Below, piece by piece: positions 43,583 to 54,200 of a stretch of 64,000 bases of DNA; the first letter of the stretch is position 1; each line of letters begins with the position of its first letter. Under the pieces are notes generated by a model. It did no database searches. It was not told where the DNA came from and saw only the letters and a list, made by a program, of their open reading frames with translations. The DNA is from Rhynchonema sp. JSB1_4 (Eukaryota > Nematoda > Chromadorea > Monhysterida > Xyalidae): NCBI GenBank assembly GCA_030248065.1, contig JASAMV010004601.1, positions 1-64,000 of the forward strand, read 5' to 3'. The translations under genes and the position numbers were made by a program.

Positions 43583-46500
43583 ATTATTTCCACCATTCTG
43601 GCACTCTCAGGCCCGCTCACCTTTGTTGTCGCCTTGCTTTTGCGCTACGCGACCAGTCAGTTCGCCGATGTTTCACGTCTACGTCGCACGATAGCGCAGT
43701 ATTTCGCCGTGCCTCGGTCAAATGCGTTGGAGAAACAGCCGGCAGTTCATCACATCAACAACACCTTTGTGCAGCTGGGCATTGAAACAGCCTGGCAGGC
43801 CGTGGTCAATGATAAGGAGGTAATACCTTGGTTCTTCTTCTTTACGGTGAGCCTCTGTGCTTGCTGAAACAGCTAAATGATGGATGAGCTCGGCCCCCTA
43901 ATGTCAACCAAACGTGGACAAAGTGCTGGTCTCAGACTTATGGGGCCTGAGCAGATTTTTTGAATAGCCGCAGACATTTAGATATCTTTGGAGAATTAAA
44001 CATTCAACCACTGTAAAAGTTGTTTTTTTCGCAGTCCCTTCACGGTATAGTTGAATGAGTCGACATAGAAAAGTTTGCGATCAGACAAGACGCCCGAGAC
44101 CCTGGATCCAGACAGAGGTTGATCTTCAGTACGGGTCATTTACTTTCATTGACTAGAAACAACTTTTCGTCAAAATTCAATCTTCAAACTTTAATTTAAC
44201 TTTACAGGAACTCGGTTTCAACGTCGTTGGAGTGCTGGCCGGCAGCAACGTTCGCACCAAGGCCGATCGGCTCATCATTTTGGGTGCGCATTATGACACG
44301 TCATCCACTAGTCCAGGTCGGTCTGGTCATCTTACTTTTACACTGGTCAAATTAGTGCACACTGGTGTCAGATTAATTTTACGCTAGTCAAAATACATTT
44401 CAAACAAAACTGATTCTGTTTGTCTTGCGTCGAGTCGCATTGTCGTTTTTTTTTTCAAATTTAATGGCCTGTGGTCCAATTGTTTTACACTGGTCAAATT
44501 AATGCACGCCGATGTCGGAAATTGCGAATTAACTTTACGCTGGTCAGAAGACATTTCAAACAAAAATTGCACCTGTCTGGCGTCTAGCCGTGGAGTGGCA
44601 TTTTCGAAGTTGTAAAAGTCAGCGTAAGCGCGGTTGAAAGCTCTGGCGGTGGACGCTCAGTGTAAACTTGAAACATTCCACATTCCTTGATGTCTTCGAA
44701 AATTCCTCGTTTTGCAATTTGATGCCAGTTCAATACTTTTACACTAGTTACAATTACTACCATCATAATTCACGTGACCACCGTAGGGCGAACCAGTTGC
44801 AGGTGTGTCCGACAACGGCAGCGGTGTGGCGGCACTGCTTGAATTGGCACGTATTCTCACCGTAATGCGTGTCACTTGTGCACATGACCATTCAATCATT
44901 TTCGTCGCTTTTGATCATTCGGAAACGGTGAGTACGTGGAATCAAAAAACTTGTGAAGGTCTTTGCATCAACACGGGCAGATAAATTTTGAGCTTTTTAT
45001 AGACAGATTTGAGATTATTACGTTGTTTATCGTTTTGGCTCACTGAAGACAATTGGGCCGTCATTGCACAAAAGTGTCGCATTGTAAGCTTGGGGGGCAG
45101 AATGCACATCCGCCGCTGATGCGCATCCGCCATCTTCGACTAGAACTACAGTATGTCCACTATAAAGAGTGTCGACTGTATAGGCAATCCATCGGCTCAT
45201 GGCACTTTTTATACATAACGCGCGCAACAGCACGCGCCATTTTCTAAACAAAATATACACTTTGAGCGAGTGTCACACTTTGATGGCCGCTTTATAATTT
45301 AGTCGGTTTTCATTAGCTGCTTGACATAACACTTTTCTGCACTCTTGCAAACTTGTGGATGTTTCAACGGAGAAGTGCAGGACGGCAGTAATGCAGCATG
45401 TAGCCTGTATGTGAGTGCCATGAGCTGGCGACTGCCTATCCACCCACGTTTATTGCAGGGTTACAGCGGCAGTGCAGCGTTCGTGGAACATTGGCTGCAG
45501 CCGCACATCGACAAAACCGGTGATCGGGTCGAGGCAGTGATCGTGCTCGATTCGCTGATGAACTTTGAACCGATGCCAACTGCGCAGGCAACACCGCCCG
45601 ATTTTGAAGAGGTTCGTGACGGTCTCCACGTCCTGTATTCGACAGCGCTAGGGGATACAGCGGGGCACACGGGCTGCCCGTGGCTTTGGTCAAAGTGACA
45701 TTTTGTCCTCTTTCGTCAAGGAAAATCGCAGGATTTCCATTCAAAGTCGAATAATCGCGTCCCCGTTTTCACATTTTGGGTTGCAAAACCGTCAAAGTCT
45801 CGCGCAAAAACTCTAGTCGCGCGGGTCAGAAGCACTTTGGGTGCGCGGTTTGCGGGTTAACACACAAAAAAGAACCTGATTGGAAAGAAATAAGAAAAAA
45901 ACGCCAAAAAGCCTACGACACCCGGTGTTCCCAGGCCGTCTCCGATCCAAGTACTAACCAGGCCCGACGCTGCTTAACTTGCCAGATCGGACGGGATGGC
46001 GTGCGTTCAGCGTGGTATGGTCGTAGACGAGAACCGTCTGATAAAATGTTCCCTTTATGTTCATAAAATAGCGCAGTGTTGTGTGTGGACGGAAGTCGGC
46101 CAAGACGTAGGGCCGGTCAAGACGTAAGGTTCGGCGACACGTAGGGTTGGACAAGACGTAGGGTACAAGCGGCAAGACGTAGGGTTCACTGGACAACACG
46201 TAGGGTTCACTGGTCAAGACGTAGGGCTCATGAAATGTAAAAAGTTTGAAAAGTGGTTGGAATCTGCCATGCATGGAGATGTATTACCGTGGTTCAGTGC
46301 ATGGCATGCACCCACACTGTTTCAAGTCATATTGAGCATTGGATATGCACGATTGGACCGTTTTATCCGAAACATCACAAGTTGTCAAAAATATGACATA
46401 TACCACTTACAAGGTAAATGTTCAATTAGCAAGCACGCAAGCTGAAATGAAGCTGGCACGAGCGTACCTTCACCGACTTCAACCATTCAGGTACCAAACA

Positions 46501-49500
46501 ATTCCGGCTGCGATGCTGAACACATTGGTTGTACTCATTTTATGGTTGCTTAAAGTTTCGTTGGTCAAATGAGCGGTATACGCCCATGTGCACCTGCCAT
46601 GGTACATACATACATACATATACATACGTCAGCTGCGCGCATGTGCACCTGCCCTGGCACACACGTACATACATATATGTTGTGACCTTGTTCTGTTACT
46701 GGTACTTTATATTCGCACATGCACACTTTATCTGATAATATAAATGGTCTTACAGCAACAAATAACGTGTATTGTACCGTATCATGTAAAGCGAAACCAC
46801 TCAGAAAATACACAAACCCCCATGATGTGCCCATAGGCGTGCCCGTGCGAACGTTCATATCAAGCACAAATGAATAAATGACATCAGACAGATGGCATAA
46901 AGCCAGAAAAACAAGAAATTTGAAAATTCAAGTGGACAGGACAAGTAGTAAAGGTGACAGAGACCCCAAAATAGGCGTAAAAGTATGTAATATGTTTACT
47001 GTATGTACATATTCAGGATGCAACAAAATTAGACAAAATGTGCGGCTCCACAACAAAAAAATCAGAAAATATGAGCTGTATCATCAAATGCAGGAACAAC
47101 GCGAGCAAAGCAATCTGACCAAAATAAAATAATAATCCATTTCACAAGTCTAAATACAAAGCCTCATTGGGATGCGCAATTGGGGAGCGCAATGTGTCAA
47201 TTGAAGAGAGCGACGGCGAACCATGTGAATGCATAAATCTGGGATCGCGAATCAAAACATCATTCTGTTCGTACATGTAATGCACCGGTTGAAAAAACGG
47301 GGAGAATAAAGCAGCGTGTTCTGCAGTGATATACAAACCGGTAGATTTCCCTCGCATCAACTTCTCATCCTCGTTTTGTCGCGTGATGCAGCAGTGCTCA
47401 GCTGGCGGTGTGCCCTCTGGATCGCTGTCAACAAATCGGCCATTGCGCACCGATGTACGTACAATCTTCATGTGTTTTAAGGGCCGCTTCTGCCGACGAG
47501 CTTTCTGAAATGCACAGTAGGATGATAATAACTGCAAGCTTCATCATCATATATCAAAAAAAGCGTTTACCTCATATTCCTTGTAACAGCCGTTGCATCG
47601 AAGTCGGGTGGTTTCTGTCTTCTCGTAGTACTCTGCTCCTCCAAATTCGAATTTGACACCCGGATAACGGCATGAGTGGAACGGATAGAGTGTTTTCGCC
47701 TTTCTTTGATTCAAATGCCGATCAGTTTCAACCGGTGCTGGACCGAAGTCCGATTCGGGATCGAAGCATCGCTTGGCGCGCCTCATTGCTGCCAAAAATA
47801 CAACAAAGCAAAGGAAACTGTGCACACGCACACACGCAACTGAATATGATTCTGAACAATACACAGCACACAGTTTGAAGGTGCCGCCGTATAATGTTGC
47901 ACAACCATCAGCTGTGGTTTGGTTTCACTGCGGCGCTCTTTCATTGTCTGGTGCACCTATGCCAGCGTGCACCTGACGTATATACTGTATGTATACACAG
48001 ATTGGTAGAGTGTGGGTGCATGTCGACATGTGATAATAGACCAAGGTCACAAACACATACCGAAATACAGTATATGTATGTATGTATGTATGTACTATGG
48101 CAGGTGCACTGCACATGCGCGCAGCTGACGTATGTATATGTATGTATGTACCATGGCAGGTGCACATGGGCGTATACCGCTCATTTGACCAACGAAACTT
48201 TAAGCAACCATAAAATGAGTACAACCAATGTGTTCAGCATCGCAGCCGGAATTGTTTGGTACCTGAATGGTTGAAGTCGGTGAAGGTACGCTCGTGCCAG
48301 CTTCATTTCAGCTTGCGTGCTTGCTAATTGAACATTTACCTTGTAAGGGGTATATGTCATATTTTTGACAATTGTGATGTTTCGGATAAAACGGTCCAAT
48401 CGTGCATACCCAATGATCAATATGACTTGAAACAGAGTGGGTGCATGCCATGCACTGAACCACGGTAATACATTTCCATGCATGGCAGATTCCTACCACT
48501 TTTCAAACTTTTTATATTTCATGAACCCTACGTCTTGACCAGTGAACCCTACGTCTTGACCAGTGAACCCTACGTCTTGCCGCTTGAACCCTACGTCTTG
48601 TCCAACCCTACGTGTCGCCGAACCTTACGTCTTGACCGGCCCTACGTCTTGGCCAGGTACCGTGTGGACGTGTGTGTGTGTGTTACGATTCCAAACAGTG
48701 TTTTAGGGTCCTTGGGCTAATTGTGGAGTGGTTGACCCACGTCATTGGTACATACTGGTCATGAATTTGCGAGGCTTCAAATTGTGTTGTTTCGCTTCCC
48801 GAATTGTGCTGTTTCGCTAGGACGCGTCGTAACATAAAAAATTTTTAGTCAAACAATCTCAGAAATGACTGCTGAACTTTAGGCAAAGTGTTTTTGTGTT
48901 GCCAAATCTTAATCTTGCAGCTTTTCCCACAACAATTCCGAGCAATCAACAACCACTCGTACATGGGCGACTACCTGCAGATCGTTCACCGTCCCGGCTC
49001 AGACAATGCGCAGCTCGCGCACATACTCGAACTGGCATTTCACAGGTTCGTTTGGTCATAACAGTGCTCAAACAGAACAGGTTTGGTCATAACAGTGCTC
49101 AAACAGAACAGGTGTGCGTACTGCGCTACGCTACACACACAAGTCTGTGTGTAGACAGCGTAATTTGTCCAAACTGTGAAGCCGGCATCAAACTTGGTGA
49201 TCTGTCCAACAGTACTTTCGTCACGAAGCTTTTGTGACACCCGCAAACAGGACCATCGGAACCGAATAATTATGTTTCAGTTGCGCAATGTTGTGTCTGT
49301 GGTTGTGGGCGAGAGAGTTAGTGTTGTTTCGTTGCTTTTGGCACGCGCCCCCCACAAATTTCGAAAACCAATACAAATGGTTAGATTTATGACGTTTCGC
49401 TACCACCAAAGTAGCATCATCAGATATTATTATTGTTATTAATAATAACACCCACTGAAAGAACAGAATGGAATGTGTTTGCACGCAAAACTCATAAATC

Positions 49501-50823
49501 AAAAAATCTGATGATGCTACATACTTTGGTGGTAGCGAAACGTCATAAATCTAATCATTTGTATTGGTTTTCGAAATTTGTGGAGCGCGTGCCAAAAACA
49601 ACGAAACAACATGAATCGAACCGAACCGAAGTTACCAAAGTTTGACATCAACAAAACTATTCAGATCGACAGCGTACACCCACCAACGCGACTGGACCAT
49701 TCGCACACCATGGCTGTTGACATTGGACATCACGCTGCCTCTGATGGAGCACATGAATTGGACAGCTGCCAAACACGACCATCGACACCCGGTGCATGAT
49801 GTGCTGCCGTTCTTCGACTCGGACCATCGACATTTCTGGGTGCTCCCGCACGGCATGCGATCTGCCATTAGTAATAGCAACTGGCCGATTGCGTTGCTCA
49901 CTGACACTGGTTAGTGGATGTTGTTAGAAGTTAGGTCCACATTGTCTCTGGGTCAATTGCAGCGCAGTGGCGCTTTTTTTTGGCCGACGGAGGGCGGGCG
50001 AAATCAAAAACGCCATTTTTATCTGGTGCCTGTTAAGAATTTTACGCTTTTTACACCACATATCATATAAAATGTGACAACGTGCGCAGGGCGGGAAATT
50101 TTTTGGCATTTTTAAGCGCCATTTTTTGTGCGCCTGATCCGTCAGTACAACAAAGGCATGATACCCAACTACAGTATTTGTTTGCATTGTAGGCCGTTAC
50201 CGCGGCCAGCTGCAATATTGCCATGGCTCCTACTGTGATGGACTGAATATGCTCACAAAACTGAATCTGGATTTTCTCGCTCTGAACATTGACACCGTGT
50301 TGAGAACTGTGGTCAAATTGGCCAGATCGGAATGTGGGTGTTCTTTTTCAATAGTTTCTTGCTTTTTTAGATTGAGGAATGCTAACACCTGAGCTTACTC
50401 TCTCCTGTCCTGATCTTGCAACGCGACTCGGAAAGCAGCCACTTTCTTTATCCTATACATATATGTTCAGTATTATCTCAAATTACAAAATAAAGATGTG
50501 CTGTATTATTGCGTGGTTTCATTGCCATGACCTGCGTAGTTGACACAATGCGCTCCTAAATATATAGTCGCAAATCCAAGATTGTGTCAGTGACCTGTGT
50601 CAACCACTTTCCAATAAGTCCAAAATTCTTCAAAAAAAATTAAGAAACCTTTGGCCTTGCTATTTCAGGCACTCGTGCGGTCTGGGGTTGTCATCCGGAC
50701 TACTTCAGCGAGTGTCCACTTTGTCGACTGGCGTTCGTCAAGGTGTTCCAGTACAATTGTGCACTTCGGACCGACATTGGAGAGCCGAACTTTCACAAAG
50801 CCAATCTACAAGTCTATGAATGA
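43574..50823 (+). CDS. M28-family zinc peptidase homologue, catalytic base apparently lost
   Basis: Exons: 43574-43819, 44208-44316, 44803-44927, 45459-45611, 48921-49045, 49665-49909, 50193-50333, 50669-50823; total 1299 nt, 432 residues, phases kept. The N-terminus has a hydrophobic segment (ILALSGPLTFVVALLL), a signal peptide or anchor, so the protein is probably secretory or membrane-bound. All five M28 zinc ligands are visible: His110 (GAHYDT, with Asp112), Asp122 (VSDNGSG), Glu159, Asp191 (VLDSL) and His307 (SDHRHFW). The usual EE-x-G-x-x-GS motif reads SETGYSGS, so the first Glu, the catalytic base, is Ser158. A Cys-rich C-terminal tail (WGCHPDYFSECPLC) is unusual. Exon 1 could instead end at a GTGAGC donor at 43849. 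Intron 4 contains the MULE-like element. Confidence 0.88.
44333..44590. repeat. Direct duplication of a GACCAGCGTAAAA-family unit in peptidase intron 2
   Basis: Two adjacent copies of about 120-150 bp start TTTTACACTGGTCAAATTA and continue to TTTACGCTRGTC and CATTTCAAACAAAA. A further TTTTACACTAGTTAC end lies at 44738. Confidence 0.7.
45139..45365. repeat. Dispersed repeat shared with P450 intron 2, with pogo-like ends
   Basis: 45165-45365 is the reverse complement of 6226-6415 at about 80% by eye. Next to it, 45141-45172 contains CAGTATGTCCACTATAAAG and GAGTGTCGACTG, resembling pogo/Tigger terminal repeats. Confidence 0.65.
46092..48661. mobile_element. 2.57-kb Mutator-like (MULE) element, 560-bp terminal inverted repeats
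   Basis: Arms of about 560 bp (46092-46655 and about 48099-48661) are reverse complements. Each starts near GGCCAAGACGTAGGG and carries four to seven copies of an ACGTAGGGTTC-like unit. The 9-bp sequence GTGTGGACG flanks both sides (46083-46091 and 48662-48670), the duplication length typical of MULEs. The last few bases of the two ends differ (GAAGTC versus GGTACCT). The interior encodes one small spliced gene but no DDE transposase that I can see. Inserted in intron 4 of the M28 gene. Confidence 0.82.
47142..47786 (-). CDS. Small zinc-finger-type gene inside the MULE-like element (FLYWCH-like)
   Basis: Two exons, 47786-47571 and 47504-47142, with a clean intron (GTAAAC...TTTCAG), give 192 residues; an upstream ATG at 47864 would give 218. 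The centre resembles a FLYWCH finger: FGGAEYYEKTETTRLRCNGC, then YKEYEKARRQKRP, a variable stretch with VRNGRFVDSDPEG, and a closing EHCC. FLYWCH domains are often found next to MULE transposases in animals, which fits the host element. The C-terminus (SSIDTLRSPIAHP) is not recognised. It could also be a captured host gene fragment. Family assignment is tentative. Confidence 0.5.
48714..48740 (+). repeat. Solo MITE end, GGCTAATTG family
   Basis: GGGCTAATTGTGGAGTGG then TTGACCCACG occurs 50 bp after the MULE-like element, without a partner within 300 bp. Confidence 0.45.
49320..49612. mobile_element. 293-bp hairpin MITE in peptidase intron 5
   Basis: Arms 49320-49420 and 49507-49612 are reverse complements, starting GTTGTTTCGTTG with TTTTGGCACGCGC and running to GCTACCACCAAAGTAGC. 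The loop is about 85 bp. It supplies most of intron 5. Confidence 0.82.
50515..50624. mobile_element. Degenerate MITE, GGCTAATTG family
   Basis: The right end GTGTCAACCACTTTCC then AATAAGTCC is clear; the left end (GCGTAGTTGACACAATG) is eroded. In peptidase intron 7. Confidence 0.4.
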
Positions 50824-51222
50824 ACTTTGAATGAACATAGACATCACGAAATGTGCTGCATTTTACAAGGCTAATGGTGAAATGGTTGACGTAAATCTTG
50901 TCACTGAATCGTGATGAGGATCATATGTATATTGGACAAAGGAAAATTACATGGCATTTTTGGCACGCCAAAATAACAAAATGTGTGTCAACGATTTCTT
51001 AGGAAGATGTCCGTCAACCACTTTACAATTGTTCCGTGATTCAGCGACGTACTTTCTTTTCTATAAGTGTAGGTCTATGTATGTGTAGAAGCAGGATGAC
51101 TTGATTATACGATGTATAGTGACCACCTGCCTTCATACTGTATCAGTGCAAACTCGCGGACTGTAGATTACGCAAGCATAAATGAATACTCGTATTGTCA
51201 TAATGATCTTTCAAAAGGTACA
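50824..51222. other. Spacer between convergent peptidase and acid phosphatase genes
   Basis: 400 bp between the stop codons, nearly half of it a MITE (50869-51035). Confidence 0.6.
50869..51035. mobile_element. MITE, GGCTAATTG family
   Basis: GGCTAATGGTGAAATGG then TTGACG at the left; CCGTCAACCACTTTAC then AATTGTTCC at the right; 167 bp, probably within both 3' UTRs. Confidence 0.7.
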
Positions 51223-54200
51223 TCACCAAAAGAAACCATTAACTTCATCTTCATTTTCAACAACTCGTTTTTCAAACTCAGTCCGATAGACGCTGTCTCC
51301 ATCACCGGTGAACACCTCGAAGATGCCTTGGTTCGCTGACAGCTCGGTGTACAAGAAAGCACCATCGGTGAAACCAAGTTGACCCGTCGGGTTCCAGCCT
51401 GCGTGCACAAGCAACATCTATGCGTTTCGACAAAAGCAGTGTGTTTCACTTAATCTGGCTTCTTTATTTGGGACCACGTGGCGCTTGTGGCCTACGAACT
51501 GACGATGACTTGGTGCACAGCCTGTGTCCGAAAACAGGCAAGTCCAAACCGGCAAGCGAAAAGCACATTGCTGTACAGTTTCCCACGTGCGTGCTTGATT
51601 TTAAAGAATAGATTTATTTTGATACACCACGCTAGTTAGACGCGTCGACAACTTCAGGTTATTAGGTACCTATACCAGCATGCATGCCTGCTAGCATCAC
51701 GCACCATTTTTTAATACCGCGGGCTCCAAAACGTTTGTTATCTCTAATACTTCGTCCAACGCGAACAAAATACGACAGTCGGATTGAAGACCCCACTAAG
51801 CAGCCAACCAACCAGTGGGCCAGTGAAACATCAGCGAGTCCTTTGGCACGTCGTCCTTGTGCTTTGTGTTTGAGTGTGCACGTGATGATGCACCGTTGAC
51901 TATGTAGTGCACGGTGGCGCCTTGTTCGGTCACTTTCAGATGCTGAGATACAAATAGGGGTATTTTTGTGGCTTCCGTGGTTCATAAACATTGTTCAACC
52001 AAACTCCAACAAGTTTGACATTTTTATGCAATAGTCACTGATCTTGACCAGCGTAAGAATTATTCTCAGGTTGCTAATTAGTCAAAAAGAGTGGTCAAAA
52101 CTCGTGTAATCAGCAATCGTGTACCCACACGCACGCGGCCATAGGACATTACCGAGATTTTTTGAAATTTCACGCGTGGCACAGTAACAACTAAATATTT
52201 TACAAAAATATAAAAAGCACACCTGAACGTTGTGGTCATGTCCGCACAAGTAGGCGGTGACTTTGTACTGATGCAGCAGGGGCTTGAGTCGTTGCACCAG
52301 ACAATCGGTTGGACCGTGCGAACAAATGGAATAGACCGGGTAGTGACCGGCCACGAATAGGTAGTCGGCTCTGGAACGTTATGATTGCGTTTTCAGTTTT
52401 TTTGAAAAAGGTCTTTAAATGCAAATTATGCTTCAAGTTTAGGTTTCGCACCCGCGAACCGGGGAGACGCAGTTTATTGTCCATTTTTGCTTTGCGAAGC
52501 GCACATTTTGCAATAAAGTTGTGTTGTTGCATTAGTTTTGACCCGAGTAAGGTTTTACCCTGGGTAGCGCACTGATACCATCAAAACAAAAATTGACACA
52601 AAGACCAGCCAATGCAAAAAGTTGAACATTGTCTTCGGTGGTCAAAGCCATTCGTTTTTTGCTTTATTCGCAACAGATAAAGTCACCCACTTTGAATCCC
52701 TGAGTTGCGTCTCCAGCCACGTCCACTGTTCTTCGGCAAGTTCGATGTTTCTCGGACCCCGTGGTTGTTCGTCATGCTTTTCGGTGAGCAACTAAAACTT
52801 TCATGCGACTTTCAAAGAAGCAAGACACTAGGTACACGATCGACATTTTCGCATTCGGGCGTAGTCCGTAGAAGCTGCTGGACTGTGTAGATCGATGCCA
52901 GGTAGGTATAGATCCTTTCGGACTGTTCTTTTTGCGTTTCAGTTGCAGCACTGGTTTTGAACAAAGTAAATTGGGACTGTACAGTTGGGTCAACAATTTT
53001 CATGCTGGTCGAGCTTGTGGGCTGCTTTTCGCACAGGTAAAGCCTGAACTAAAGTTGACGAATTCTCCTTCCGTCCGCAAAAAAAGTTAGTATGGCCCAT
53101 TTGGCGATGAATATCGAAAAGAAACATCACCGACTTCCCACCAGCTTCCCATATTGACGTCCCCATCGAGGGTGTTCCCGCACAGAACCACTGTGTCGAT
53201 GACCAGAATTTCGACCAGCGTATTGTCGGACAGCTTGTAGCCGATCTTGTAGTAGAGCGATGGGAAAGCCCTGTGCGCGCAAGCGCAAGTGTGGAAGATC
53301 GACCAGGGTGAATAGTACTTAGTTTTGGCCTATTGTGGATTGGTTTACCCTGCATCAACCATTCTATAATTGGCCAAAAAATGATGCCAATTATTACCAT
53401 CTGTTGCTTTTCTTCGTGTACGCCACCTGCGCACTCGCATTACCGTAATGATCGTGATTGCCAGCCAACATGTACCACGGTTTGTGCATGTATGAATTGG
53501 CATCGTAAATGTCTTCGAAAGTTTCCTGCAAGTAAAATCTTTTAAAATAAAAGCTATAAAATGGAAACAGTAGCAAGCTGTTACCTTAAATCGATCGTCA
53601 TTGTCATCTTTGACTCCGGTGAAATAAAAGTTGTCACCCAACTCGAGCTGGAAGTGGGTGTCCTTCACCTGTGCAATAGTACCCATCGCTTCGGCGACTT
53701 TGTTCTGACCTCTGAAATATATTGTGTTTTGCTATATATATGTATTGTGAGTAAAATATCGTTTTGCGCCAAAGAAGTCATGATGATTTCTATAGCATTC
53801 TGTCGTTGACAGTTAAAGGGCTCGGGACACAACCGAAGGAAGGGCAGCACAGCGCAGTGTTATACATCCTTGGAATGCACTGTGACAGCATATGTCATTC
53901 ACAAATGTTAAACTCCCTAGAGATTCGCAATCTCTTGGTAGAGCGACTTTTCGTTCCAGGAAAAAGTGAATTTTTTCACGACTTGAAATGACCGGTGCAG
54001 AAACCCTAAACGAGTTGAAAGTCAAGTAACACGTGGATAGGATTACAACAGCTTCTGGATAACCTATCATGAAAACTTCAGTAGCTCAAAGCATTGTTTC
54101 ACTCGGTGAGGGTGTGAAATGTTCCAAAAATCGGCCACATTTTTCGAAAACACGAGTTTGTCTCTAAATTTTGAGGCCGCGCTTTGTGTTGCAGAAATGA

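Noticed and set aside
46529..48224. Near-identical open frames starting MYSFYGCLKFRWSN on opposite strands
   Set aside because: They lie in the two arms of the MULE-like element and are mirror images of non-coding repeat sequence.
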